64,000 nt of DNA from JAIOQJ01 sp963718635 (GTDB lineage Bacteria; Planctomycetota; Planctomycetia; Gemmatales; Gemmataceae), in assembly GCA_963718635.1 (NCBI GenBank), contig OY970367.1, positions 5,518,001-5,582,000 of the forward strand, given 5' to 3'. Position 1 is the stretch's first letter; each line of letters begins with the position of its first letter. The translations under genes were made by a program, and so were the position numbers. The notes beneath the pieces were generated by a model that had not been told where the DNA came from, did no database searches, and saw only the letters and a list, made by a program, of their open reading frames with translations. Below are positions 1 to 10,611 of the stretch, piece after piece.

Positions 1-2236
1 GTAGCGGTTCGGCGGATTTGCTCCTCAAATGTGAATGCAGTGGCTGCCGACTCTAACCGTGTTTGAACTTCCAGGGGAGCATCGAGCGGACGACTCAGGG
101 TCAATCGCCACCAGCGGACTTCCGCGCGGTCCAGGAAACTTGCGACTAACCCGAAGGGATGCGGCCTACCGAATGCCGCGATTAATCCACCGAGTGGCAA
201 AGGTTCTGTCGCGACAATGCCGTTGTTCCCCTGCGTCGTGTTCCAAGACCAAGGAGATCGCACCGAAGTCGTGCTGGCGATAACAACCGAATCCGGAGCG
301 CCAATTTCGGGGGTCAACGTCAAGTTGACTGTTGTGTACGGCTGGCCAGGTACGAGGAATACGCGATTATCGCACCGGCCTTGAAACCGGGGCTCTTCTG
401 CTTCAAGAAATAGAGGTCCGACAGGCGGCTGCCCTTTGAAATCGTATCGCAACTCATTTACCCGTACGGGGGATGGGGGGCCAATTGCACCAAAATAGGC
501 AGGTGCTTGCGACGCCGATGCTCGAAAGTGTCGACTGGCGCGAATTACGTATTCGCCGTGGCGAGAGCGTGCGCCGATCGGAATGACATCGGGAAACATG
601 ATCGACTGCGGCCCATTGACCACGCGGCTTGTCGTCGACTGTTTCAAGCGAACATTGACTACCGTTTCCTGCCCGGCCGTCAGCGGCTTGGGCAACACGA
701 TCGTTAAGGTGGAGGTTGAACCGGGGTTCGATAACAGATAGGGAATAGACTGGGCAGCGCCATTTTCAACATCATCTAATTCCCACCCGGACGGCAAACG
801 TATCGTTAATTGATTGAGTATTCCACGATTCAACTGGACGTTCATTCGGCATTGAAGGGTCGAATGATTGCCGGCTATTTCCCACTCGAAATTTTGGCGG
901 ACGCGAAATTCGACTCCATATGTTCTTAAACGGAGCATAGGCCGAACTGCGAGTTGTCCCTCGGCAAGTGGGACCGACCGGGCTGTCAAAATCTGGGAGT
1001 GTTCGCGGTTGAATTCATTGTTGGTGGTATTGAAGGCATTGGGGCGCCACTCAAGCAGCGTTAGGTCGGGCGTCAAATGGACACTGATCGTTTCGCCGCG
1101 TTGAACGGCGGCAACTATTTGCGCACCCGGTGCGGTCCAGAAGACGCTGTCGCTAAAGGGAACGGCACTTAGGCCAATCACACGCAATTGCGCTTTACGT
1201 AGAGGCTCACGCAGGCGGATGGCGATGCGCCTGTTGCCTCCGAACAGTCCTTGGAGAGGACGCCAGTTTTCCAAGCCGGGCGCCAACACTTCCGTGACCT
1301 GTAACTCGGGATCGCAATCAACCTGAAGTTCCGAGACCTCGCCTCGCAGCGCTGTAAAATCAACGGTGGATTCGCAAAGTGCCTGCCCGGAGCTCAGATA
1401 GTAACGTGAAGAAACAGACGCCATGATCGCCGCTGCAGGCTGACCCACCATATCTGAACGCCGAAGCCTGATTTCCAAGTGATCCAGGCCTCCAAACGCC
1501 ACATACCACGTCTGTTTGCCATTCTTGTCGTCACCGGCGCGTCTGTCCAAAACGACAACCTGGCTCTGGGGAAAGATTGCATCGAAGTGAGTGGGAACTT
1601 CTAATTCCAAGGTCGCAATGGGAGCCGGCGAGACGGGAAGATCGAAGTGCCATTCGCCCAGTTCCGCGGCGCCGTGCGCCGACCAGTCGAGCGCGAGAGA
1701 ATGCTCTCCGGGCTTATCGACGAGTAATGAAAATCCGGCCTGCGGACGAGCTTCCAGATGGCCGATCAACGCCGCGTGGTTGTCGGACCAGCGGGCACGG
1801 TTGAGGGCTAACTGCTTCGTTCCCAGATGCATCAGGCCGGGAACCGCTCCGGGATTGACAATCTTCCACTCAGCTGTGCCGATTAGAGCCTGTTCATCTG
1901 GGGCATCGGCAACTAGCGCGGCCTTGTAGCGCGCCTCGATCAGCGCGGTGTCGGAGTCCGCGATTGCATCGCGATCGCGGCTTTGCGCACGCGACCTTCG
2001 AACTCGGCACGTTCCAATCGAACGAACGTCCCCTTTTCCAGCCCCCTGAGCCCGGCCGCCAAAAGATCCCCATGCAAGTAGACGCGATGAATCGGCAGCA
2101 GGTCTTCAAATGAACCCTCGCTCGAAATGATTGCCGGCAAAGGTTCGGACGCTTTGCTGCGAACGCAAAGCAGTGCCAGAGCGACACCAAAAAGTGCTGC
2201 GATGAATCGGTAGTGAAAATGGATGCGGAGCCGCAT
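1..2236 (-). CDS. Large secreted protein, unknown function (partial, frameshifted)
   Basis: The ATG at 2236 opens a signal peptide (hydrophobic RFIAALFGVALALLC), followed by exported-looking sequence rich in beta strands. The first frame stops at 1940. A different frame then continues the same kind of protein without a stop to the left edge (for example LALDWSAHGAAELGEWHFDL and WYVAFGGLDHLEIRLRR), so one base is lost near 1970 and about 740 residues are visible. It lies 33 bp downstream of another large exported protein on the same strand, so the two probably form an operon. I do not recognise a named family. The repeated beta-rich segments suggest a periplasmic or surface scaffold, which is inference. 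The C-terminus lies outside the window. Confidence 0.7.
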
Positions 2237-2269
2237 AGTTTTATTCTGTCGAGATTGCCAAGTCTCGAT

Positions 2270-5200
2270 TCAATTTACTCTAGGTGAATCGACCGTAGAC
2301 GTTTCACGTATCAAGCGTTTGCCGTTTGATCGCACCAGCGCGGATTCTGTGTGGACACGGGTAAAGCCAGGCATACGGTCAAGGCGACGGCGATGCCGCC
2401 ATTGCACCAGTCTTCGGGCGCCGATGATCGCAATTCCCAAAGCGAACCCTGGCTGCATTCCCACAATCGCCTGAGCCGCTACCTGGGGCCAAACAGAGTT
2501 GGCTACTAAAACTGTTGCCGCCAGAAGTGTAATGGCCAGGCCGAGCCCTGGTTTAACCATATTGGCAAGCAACAATATGGTTCCTAACGCAATCAGGGAT
2601 AGAACGAAAAACCATAAACTCTTGGGAAAAGCGACAATACTCAACGGCGCCAACGTAGTCTGTCGGGCGCTGATGCTCGCGTGAAAGGCGTCCCAGCTTG
2701 CCGGTTTATCGCTTCCGTCCGGTTCATGCCCCTCGGAGACCCACCTTTCCAAATCGTTGAAAGTATAAGCCGACGTTAACTGCATCATGCCATTTCGAAA
2801 TGTCCAGCGTTCTTCAACCGAAGATTCTCCCAAGGAAATCGGAGACGAGCGCGTAGCCAATGCTACTTGCCAGCGAACAGCGTCGATGGAGGTACGGCCG
2901 CGAGGAACTGGCGGCAGCCATCGTGTTGTCCACCCTCCAACTCCTTCTAATATTCGCTCCGGCAGCGTATACTTCAATTCGACGAGCAACGTTTTCCTTT
3001 CCTCTGCGCCGGCAATGGTATCCTAATCCTTCGGTTGGTATCGCCTTCAACGCCAGGTTCGTGAACTTCTGCGCGTACGCCGTTCAAGCGAAGCTCGAAC
3101 TCGGCTGAATTGACTGGCAGATCGAAATCAAGCGTGCGCGAATGCCACTTGACTAAATGAAAACGAGCCCGATATCGCTGCCCAGCGTCAGTCACCTGGG
3201 CCTGAATCAGCGCTCGATCAATAACAATCAGCGGCATGGCGCCCGCGCCGGCTTCCTCATCGTGAACCGAGATTGCGAGGGGCAGGTTCAGTCCGGTGGC
3301 GCGCAAAGCAAGCAAAGTCGTCTGTTGGGCTCGAAGTTCGATGGGCGTCTGCTGCCAGCCCTCGCTCGCGAGAACGGGCAACCATCGGCTGGCCGCATCT
3401 CGGTCACGCAAAAAGCGAACGCGATTCTGACACCAGGAGCTTCCGTCCGGCCATAGCAAGGGTGTGGAAAACTGCCGTTCCGCATTGACCGACAAGGCAA
3501 ACGTGCTGGCGATCGAAAAAGCCGGCTCTTTGCCCGCATCTGGCGGCAGGTTGACGAGCCATTCCGAACGGCCGGCACTTTCAATCGTCCCGGAGCTGAT
3601 AGCTACTCCCAGCAGCGGCCCGGAACTACGCAGCCGAATTTTCCGAGGCGGCCGACCCTTGAAATGATAATGAAAATGCTGGGTCATTTGGCCTTGCTTG
3701 TCATCCAGGACCACATCGGTCATCACTTCGATACGGACATCATCTCGAACGGGGTGCAACGAAAGTTCGACGTGTGATGCTGCCTGGGCAGTGGCAACGG
3801 TCGTCGAATGCTCTTGAACATTGGACTCTTCGAACGCTTGCAACCGGGTCCCAGGCTTATCGACTTCCCATTGATAAACGCCTCCGCGAAGTTCCATTCC
3901 TTCCGGGATCGCGACGGTCACCTGATCATCGCGATCGAACACGCCTAGAAGCCGCGGAAGAACTAATAGGGCTTCGAGAGGAGCGGTAGACGAGGGATAA
4001 GTCCCTTCGATGGTCAGCGAAAACTCTTCACGGCGCGGAGCGGCGAGTTTGATCTGCACAACACGCCGATTCGCGCCGATATCGCGGATAGGGATGATTC
4101 CTTCGACGAGTTTTGGAGTTGAGGCTTCGAACGCGCCGGGAATCGGGACTTCCATTTCGATCGAATCGATCTCAGTGCGAATTGGTGTCACTGTAATGTC
4201 ACTACGCACTTTCCAGCCCAATTCGCCAAGCTGGAGATAGTGATGAACGCGCGATTGCAATACTCCCGGCACCGCGCGGATATCAAGATCGAGCGGCGCC
4301 AGCATGGTCTCTTTAGCATTCGTCGGCAGCATTCGGTAACGGTAAACGGCTTCTACATTCGGGTCGATGGAACCGTCAGCTCGCTGCGTGTCGCCTCGCA
4401 AAATAGCGGTCGCTCGCAAATGGGGCAGCGAACGAACGTGGATGGTCCCCCCCTGTCGCAAAACATTCAACGCTGCGACTGGCCCGACTGGAACGATCGT
4501 TCGCGCTTTCTGATCGGGACTACGACTGCGCGGCGCCCGGGTTGTAATGAAAGCCTGGATTTCAAAGGCGTTCGTCTCGGGGAAACGAATCTGCCACTCC
4601 GATTTTCCCGGTTCCGGACGGACCACGCGAGGCTCCTGGTCTGGCGGAAATTCCGTTGGCTTGCCGTTCGTGCCCGTGGAAGCGCCCGCCCAACCACTAC
4701 CTCCGCGCTGAAGGGCGTAAAAAACGCCACTCTTTTGCGTTCCCTCTCATCCGCAGCCGCGTTTCGATTTGTACGTCCGCCTCTCCCACGATCACAAGAG
4801 TTTCAGCCTCAGCCGATAATGCGACTGAACCGACGTTCGGCTGACTTGCATCTTCCCAAGAAACCGCAAGACTCGTGATCGGACCAAGCGCCTCACCGCC
4901 TGTTTCCGGCAGCAATTGTTTAACGGCAAAGCGCTTTTCAATCGGGGGATCGCTCAACGCGCCGCCTACTTCGCGGCGGGAAAGCGTTACTTGTTTAAGG
5001 TTACCGGGCGCTTCGAATGAAAGTGTCGTAATGGGCGCTCCTGGAAGGCCCAACTCGAAGCCTATCTCAGTGCCCTTCGTTCCACGCGGTTGCAACGAAA
5101 GTTCGAGTTCGAGCTGAACCGAGTGTTCACCCGCCGCTTCGGCCTGAATCGCCAACCCCTTATCCGTCGCTATCAAGAGCGGGAGTTTGCCGTCTTGCCA

Positions 5201-5625
5201 CTTGGCTTCGACAGGCTGAGCCTTCTGGCAGCCGAGCAACACGATAGACCGAGCCGAACTCGTTCGAAAACGAAATGTGGCTTTCACACGGACGATGGCC
5301 TGGCCTCCGCGTGTCTGCAGCTTTGCTTCAAGTTCGCACGAACTCGCGCGACCGCCTTCTCCGCTGCCACTTGCTTGCGAAGCGATTCAATCTGATCGTT
5401 TAGCTCTTTGTACTTTTCCGGAGTCAGCAAAATGGCTTCCGGACGATCGAACATCTCCGCATCCTTGGCGATGACGATAATCGCGCCGGACGGCAGACGC
5501 ATGGCAGAAGGCCCGCCCTCCTTTTTGGCCGCATTTTCAGCGAGCGCTGCCGAAGCGAACAGGATGCCCGCCAGCACCAGCCCGCATCGGTATCGCTCGA
5601 ACCTATCACCACGCCGTTGCATCAT
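2270..5625 (-). CDS. Very large exported membrane-anchored protein (frameshifted)
   Basis: Reading begins at ATG 5625 (or 5622) with a signal peptide (CGLVLAGILFASAALAEN), then a short coiled coil (EKYKELNDQIESLRKQVAAE), a long periplasmic-type region of about 900 residues, and about three C-terminal hydrophobic segments starting at WFFVLSLIALGTILLLANM. It ends in a basic tail. Total length would be about 1,118 residues. Three frame changes interrupt it, near 5340, 4730 (a run of six A on the plus strand) and 2990. On both sides of each break the composition and apparent domain continue, so these look like sequence errors. It is followed after 33 bp by a second large exported protein. Topology suggests a periplasmic protein anchored at its C-terminus. 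No family name or enzymatic motif was recognised. Confidence 0.7.
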
Positions 5626-5814
5626 GTAATCCAGGCCGCCTGCAATAGTTACCTAATCGTTTCAGTATAACGGGAACTATTGTTCGCAGGCGACAGACTG
5701 CGCATTTTGAAGATCGCGGATAGAATCATCGTACCGGATATGCCGACTTTGCAGCCTTGAATGCAACAGTACAGTTGAAAATTCAATTAGACCGAACCGT
5801 CAAAGGAAATATCA

Positions 5815-6771
5815 ATGCGAACCATTGCAGTTGTCGCGATATGGATTGCCTGTAGCGCCATTGCGGCCGAGCCGCCCAAAAAAGCGCCTTCGAAAATAAC
5901 GCCGGGCAAGGTGATCATTCCAACGGATGCCATGAGGCGCATTTGGGGCGAACTTGTCTCTATCGATCTGAAGACGCGAACGGGAACTTTTCGCAATGAG
6001 GGCAACGATGAAATAATGCCTTTCACCGTCTTACCGTATGCCGAGTTGCTTCATCATGCCGCCCTCGGCGATCTGCCCGATTTCCGTATCGGCGAACGCG
6101 CGATCTTCCGCATGCACCAGAACAGCGAGGGTCAATGGGTTTGGTTGACGTACATCCAAGATGAACTGAACTTCTTGAACGGGCATAAGGAATATTATTG
6201 GGTGGACCGCATTGACCTCGACAAGGGCGAGATCGAATTCACTCAAGCGAACGCCGACAAAAGCTACATCCGCGACAAGGGCCTGATTCTCGAAGTTGAC
6301 GTCCAGACCAAATATTGGAAGAACGGCGAACCGGCCAAGCTGGCAGACATCAAAGTCGGCGATAAGCTGCGAACCAAGACGCACGGCATCGGCAAGGGCA
6401 AGCATCGCCGTTGTTGGGATGTCTTTCTCGACGATGCCACAATCGAAAAATGGCAGAAGGAACAACAAGCGGTTCATAGCAAACAGTTAAAGGAAGAAGG
6501 CTGGCCCGCCTATGTGGACGCCACGACGGACGGGCAAGCGATCATAACGCTCTTCCCCGAGGGGCGTGAACTCGCGAAAGATCTAAAAGCCGGCCGGGCT
6601 GTCCAACTCGCGGCTGCAAACGCCAATCGCGTTGCCGGCAAGGCCGTTGAAGGAATCATCAAAGAGGTGAAGGCGCAAGGAAACTTGAACCAAGTCACGA
6701 TTGAACTAAAGGTGTTGCCGGAAGGCATTACAGTCGGCGGACTGGCACGCCTTTGGCTACAGACGCGGTAG
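5815..6771 (+). CDS. Secreted protein of unknown function
   Basis: The protein has 318 residues. The start at 5815 is supported by an AAAGGAAA ribosome-binding site about 6 bases upstream. Residues 1-18 form a signal peptide ending in A-I-A-A. The mature part is charged, with no further membrane segment and few cysteines, and contains repeated short beta-type modules (IWGELVSIDLKTRTGTF, VDRIDLDKGEIEF) that look like small barrel-like units. A second copy of this pattern occurs near the C-terminus (TVGGLARLWLQTR). It is divergent from the large exported protein ending its promoter side at 5625, so 5626-5814 must hold two promoters. A periplasmic role is inferred from the signal peptide only. 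Confidence 0.75.
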   Translation: MRTIAVVAIWIACSAIAAEPPKKAPSKITPGKVIIPTDAMRRIWGELVSIDLKTRTGTFRNEGNDEIMPFTVLPYAELLHHAALGDLPDFRIGERAIFRMHQNSEGQWVWLTYIQDELNFLNGHKEYYWVDRIDLDKGEIEFTQANADKSYIRDKGLILEVDVQTKYWKNGEPAKLADIKVGDKLRTKTHGIGKGKHRRCWDVFLDDATIEKWQKEQQAVHSKQLKEEGWPAYVDATTDGQAIITLFPEGRELAKDLKAGRAVQLAAANANRVAGKAVEGIIKEVKAQGNLNQVTIELKVLPEGITVGGLARLWLQTR

Positions 6772-6954
6772 CGACTGTGCGAGCCGTTCCACGCGCCTCC
6801 GATCAAATCCACGACTCGGGCTCCACAGCCAGAGCCGCGACCGTGCGGAAACGGATTTTGTTGAGCCGGAAGCTTGATTGACACTCCTGACTCGCAAGGT
6901 AGTTAACAACACCTACGAACTCAAAAAAAAGCGGGTGTGCCAACTCTTTCTGGC

Positions 6955-7034
6955 AATTCTGGCGAGCGGCGCGGCGTAAGCCCGCCGTGGCTTCAAAACC
7001 ACGGCGGGCTTACGCTGCGCCGCTCGCCAGAATT
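6955..7034. repeat. Near-perfect 36-bp-arm inverted repeat
   Basis: Arms at 6955-6990 and 6999-7034 are reverse complements with one mismatch and an 8-base loop (CTTCAAAA). The core reads GCGTAAGCCCGCCGTGG. A transcript would form a very stable hairpin. It follows the secreted gene ending at 6771 and precedes the outer-membrane protein gene at 7149. It lacks a clean T-tract, so a repeat element of REP/MITE type fits better than an intrinsic terminator. The rest of 6772-7148 holds no convincing gene. Confidence 0.85.
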
Positions 7035-7148
7035 AGTTGACGCACCCCATTGATGGCCCGATCGCCAGCGCTCTTGCATTGCCGGACGCTCTCGGCTATT
7101 GGGTTGCCATTGTTGAAGAAATCCGGCCGCCACAGAGGAGGCGACGGC

Positions 7149-8225
7149 ATGCGTCGTTTCAAATTACGCTCCCCGTTCATCATCGCGATGCTTCTAACGC
7201 AGGTTGCGGGGCAGGCATTTGCTGCCGAGCCGATCGCTCCGCCCGCTCATCTGCCGGAGCGAGAAGACATCAAGATCGATCCTCCGTTGAAGGATTTCAC
7301 GCCTCCCGAATTAGAAGCGCCGGTCCAGATTCATCCGACGGTTCTCGAACCGCGCGACAGCGGTTTGTACGGCTCGGCCGAGTATCTCTTGCTCCGCCCG
7401 CATTTGCGCACGCAGGATTATGCCCTCGTTGATCCTCTGAACGATATTGTTCCGCAAGGCCGAGTCGCTTCCGTGCAGGATCATTTGAGCAGCGGCTTTC
7501 GCATCGGCGTCGGTTATCGCCTGGCAAATTCCGGATGGGATGTCGGGCTTTTCTACACCTTTCTCGATAGCCGGGGAAGCAGTTTCGCGATCGCGCCGAA
7601 CGGCGGCTTGCTTTATCCGGAACTGACTCGGCCCGGCCTTACCGACTCAGCGCTATCGGCCATCGCGCACGCTCGACTCAATTACAACGTCTTCGACCTC
7701 GAGATGGGAAAGGTGATCGCTTACGACGATTGGACGCAGTTTCGCCTCTTTTCCGGCATCCGCTTCGCCTCTATCCGGCAGAGTGTCAATACGCTTTATA
7801 ACGGCATGCTCGCCGACAACGCCTTCTCCGAAAGTAAATCCAACTTCACCGGCGCCGGACCTATCTTTGGCGGCGAAATGCGCTGGAATCTGTCTCACTC
7901 ACTCTCCGTTTTCGGCAAAGCGCAGGGTGGGCTGATCTATGGCCATACGGTCTCCGGTCTTATCGAAACCAACAACGGCGGCGCCACGCTTTACAACAAC
8001 GTCTCGGACGTTTATCACTCGATCGTTCCCATGATCGGTTGCGCGATCGGCGCCACCTGGCAATATCGCGGCGTGACGATGACGGCCGGCTACCAGGCGG
8101 TCAACTGGTTCGGCCTCATTCAACGCCAAGCAATGATCAACGATTTTTCCGAAGGCAAAATGATCCCGCGCGCCAGCGACCTATCGCTCGACGGTTTCTT
8201 TTTTCAACTTGGCTTCGCGTTCTAA
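7149..8225 (+). CDS. BBP7 / Lpg1974-like outer-membrane beta-barrel protein
   Basis: The start at 7149 is chosen because AGAGGAGG (7134-7141) lies 7 bases before it; an upstream in-frame ATG at 7050 lacks such a site. The product has 358 residues with a signal peptide of about 24 residues (IIAMLLTQVAGQAFA). After a proline-rich linker, the barrel begins around residue 75 with YGSAEYLLLRP, followed by alternating amphipathic strands (FRIGVGYRLANSGWDVGLFY, FRLFSGIRFASIRQ, GATWQYRGVTMTAGYQAV). It ends in Phe-Ala-Phe, the usual aromatic C-terminus of outer-membrane barrels. This fits the pore-forming or BBP7-type outer-membrane proteins that are abundant in planctomycetes. Its substrate is unknown. 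Confidence 0.8.
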   Translation: MRRFKLRSPFIIAMLLTQVAGQAFAAEPIAPPAHLPEREDIKIDPPLKDFTPPELEAPVQIHPTVLEPRDSGLYGSAEYLLLRPHLRTQDYALVDPLNDIVPQGRVASVQDHLSSGFRIGVGYRLANSGWDVGLFYTFLDSRGSSFAIAPNGGLLYPELTRPGLTDSALSAIAHARLNYNVFDLEMGKVIAYDDWTQFRLFSGIRFASIRQSVNTLYNGMLADNAFSESKSNFTGAGPIFGGEMRWNLSHSLSVFGKAQGGLIYGHTVSGLIETNNGGATLYNNVSDVYHSIVPMIGCAIGATWQYRGVTMTAGYQAVNWFGLIQRQAMINDFSEGKMIPRASDLSLDGFFFQLGFAF

Positions 8226-8433
8226 ATCACCGCACGTGATGATCCGCGCAAAACACTTTTTCTCAAGCCCAATTTGGCCAGTTATTTTGACGCAAATTTC
8301 ACCACAGAGACACTGAGGCACAGAGAAACCGAGAGACAGTTAAGGCTTCATCGAGATCCAAAGGTTTGTCTCCAAACCTCTGTACTGCTAAAGTTTTCGA
8401 AGTTGCGCACGTTCATAGATATACAGCATCTCA

Positions 8434-8541
8434 CACTAATCCGACGCGTTAGCGAGGCAGTCCCCGAAGCTTTAGCGTTAATGTGATCAAAATAACGCTA
8501 ACGCTTCAGGGCTGAGCCTCTCTTATGCTTCGGGTTAGTGT
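8434..8541. repeat. Palindromic repeat, family 1 (copy 1)
   Basis: The element begins ACACTAATCCGACGCGTTAG and ends with the matching arm CTTCGGGTTAGTGT, with inner paired segments (TTAGCG and CGCTAA). A second, closely similar copy lies at 34341-34456. The rest of 8226-8733 holds a short decayed stretch (CACAGAGACACTGAGGCACA near 8302) of a kind that recurs in planctomycete spacers, and a small hairpin GGCGGA/TCCGCC near 8690 just ahead of the cyclase gene. No gene is visible there. Confidence 0.8.
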
Positions 8542-8733
8542 CGATCGATGGCACGGCCGTCAATCCATACCGCCGCTCATGAAGTGAGCAACTCCAACGC
8601 TTGCATCGTTCACGACTCTTTTGCGCATTCAACGGTACACGCAGAGAGTTTGCAACTCCCCCACCGCGCAGCTATTATTAACCAAAGGCGGACAGGAATA
8701 TCCGCCGGAAAGGCTTAGCGAGGAGCGGGCTTT

Positions 8734-10605
8734 ATGGCGGATTTGCAAGCGCGGTACGACAACCTGGAGAACGGCAATCAGACCGCCTGGCGACATCCGT
8801 TGCCCGAAGGGCGAGACATCGGCATCGGGCGGCGTTCGTTGACGGATGTCACCGTACCCGAATGGAATCGGTCTGATTGGATCATCGACGGGGATGCCCG
8901 CCTGTCAGGACGACATGCCACCGTCAATTGGAACGGCAAAGTCTTGCGCGTACGCCGGCGCATGGAGCCCATTGATCGTCAGGCGCTCAATCCCATCTTC
9001 TACAAAGGGAAAGCCAACGACGATTTCGTGATGGCGCCGGGGGAATCATTCACCATCGGCTCGACGACTTTCGCTTTGCTCGCCCCTGAATCGTTGGTGT
9101 CGGATGATAGCTCGGAACCCGATCGCTTCAGCCGCACACTGGGCCGAGAAGACTTGCGGCTTAGTTCGTTTATCGACGCCCGCACGCCGCTGATGGCCTT
9201 GGCCGACCTGCCGGACATCATGCGCACGGCCCGCGACGACGCCCAACTCGAAGATCGCTTCCTCGACGTGATTCTGAAGGGATTGCCCTTGGCGGAATTC
9301 GCCGGGCTTGCCCGCATTGATCCAAAAGACGGCGGAGAGGCCCGAGCTGCCGTCACTCGTTCGAAACAGCGCGGCCTGACTGATGAATCGTTTCAAGTTT
9401 CCAATCGCCTCGTTCGCCATGCCACTCGGAACGTCATGGAGAGCGTTCTCTACGTCTGGGATAAAAAGGGAGAAGGAGGCTCGCGCTTCTCGGCGACGAT
9501 CATTCCCAACACCGATTGGGCGATCTGCACGCCGCTCGACGAAAAGCCGCAGCAGCATCGTTCGGTTTATGTCGCCGGCCGCGTGCCGCGAAACATCTTC
9601 AACGAAGAACAGCTCAAGCGCGATCCCGACTTCCAAGATTATCAGAAGTTCATCAACCTGGCCGCCGAGCTCTTTTGCTCGATGCGGGAAACCCGGCGCT
9701 GGGAAGTACAAAACGCCCGGCTGAAACAGTTCCTGCCGAAAAAGATGGCCGCAATGATGGAGCATCAGGACCTGGTGAAACAGCTCGAACCGCGCGTTGC
9801 AGATGTGACCGCTTTCTTCTGCGATTTGCGCGGATCCAGTCGTTATGCGCAAGAAAACCCGGACATGATGACCGCCTGGTCGTGCATGAGTGAAGCGCTC
9901 GACATCATGACCCGAGCAATACACGAAAATGAAGGCGTCATCGGCGGGCTGCAGGGCGATGCCGCGGTCGGGTTCTGGGGTTGGCCGACTTCGCTGCCCG
10001 ATCAAATTGATCGCGCTTTGCGAGCCGCGCTGCACGTACGCACGAGTTTTGTGCGCAGCCGTAAGTTGAATCAAACGCAGTTCGATTGCGGCATCGGCCT
10101 GGCGGACGGCGCGGCCGTTGTAGGGCGATTGGGCACCGTCGATCAGTTCAAACTCGATGCCTATGGGCCGGTGATGAATCTCGCCGCCCGCCTGGAATCA
10201 CTGACAAAAGTATTCGGCGTGCAAATCCTCGTCGATGAAACGATTGCTCTACATCTGGAAAAAGCGAAAACCGGCGGTTCGCAACCTCGCCTGAGGCCGC
10301 TCGGAAAAATCAGGCCCGCTGGCATGTCAGTACGCGTGCCGATCTTTGAACTGATGCCGCCCCTTGTCGATGCCGACCCAGAAGAAGCGGGCGTACCCTA
10401 CTATCTTTGGGAAGCAGGCATTCGCGCCTTTGTGGACGGAAATTGGCTGAATGCACGCCGTCGCTTCGATCACTTTTTGCTGGCTCTCACGGAAGAGCGC
10501 CGCCAAGCGGACAAAGCCGCCGGCTTCTTCATCGATTTCATGAACCGCCACCGCGGGAAGCCTCCCGCCGACTGGGACGGCACCATCGAAATGGACGCGA
10601 AATAA
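8734..10605 (+). CDS. FHA-domain class III nucleotidyl cyclase
   Basis: The protein has 623 residues, with AGGAG at 8721-8725 supporting the start. An N-terminal FHA-like domain (about residues 25-115, with LSGRHATVNW matching the phosphothreonine-binding loop) is followed by a GAF-like middle region (about 140-330) and a class III cyclase domain (about 347-525). Both metal-binding aspartates are present (AFFCDLRGSS; GLQGDAAVGFW), as are the transition-state Asn and Arg (VMNLAARLES) and the aspartate of the base-recognition pair (KLDAYG). The lysine of that pair is replaced by glycine (GGLQGD where KxxGD is usual). The protein is predicted to be cytoplasmic with no membrane segment. It would make cAMP or a related nucleotide under control of a phosphoprotein partner, but the altered residue leaves substrate and activity open. 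It stands alone between spacers. Confidence 0.9.
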   Translation: MADLQARYDNLENGNQTAWRHPLPEGRDIGIGRRSLTDVTVPEWNRSDWIIDGDARLSGRHATVNWNGKVLRVRRRMEPIDRQALNPIFYKGKANDDFVMAPGESFTIGSTTFALLAPESLVSDDSSEPDRFSRTLGREDLRLSSFIDARTPLMALADLPDIMRTARDDAQLEDRFLDVILKGLPLAEFAGLARIDPKDGGEARAAVTRSKQRGLTDESFQVSNRLVRHATRNVMESVLYVWDKKGEGGSRFSATIIPNTDWAICTPLDEKPQQHRSVYVAGRVPRNIFNEEQLKRDPDFQDYQKFINLAAELFCSMRETRRWEVQNARLKQFLPKKMAAMMEHQDLVKQLEPRVADVTAFFCDLRGSSRYAQENPDMMTAWSCMSEALDIMTRAIHENEGVIGGLQGDAAVGFWGWPTSLPDQIDRALRAALHVRTSFVRSRKLNQTQFDCGIGLADGAAVVGRLGTVDQFKLDAYGPVMNLAARLESLTKVFGVQILVDETIALHLEKAKTGGSQPRLRPLGKIRPAGMSVRVPIFELMPPLVDADPEEAGVPYYLWEAGIRAFVDGNWLNARRRFDHFLLALTEERRQADKAAGFFIDFMNRHRGKPPADWDGTIEMDAK

Positions 10606-10611
10606 CGGGCT

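Noticed and set aside
9046..10074. Long minus-strand open frame opposite the cyclase gene
   Set aside because: It is the antisense of a well-supported FHA-cyclase, with typical shadow composition.
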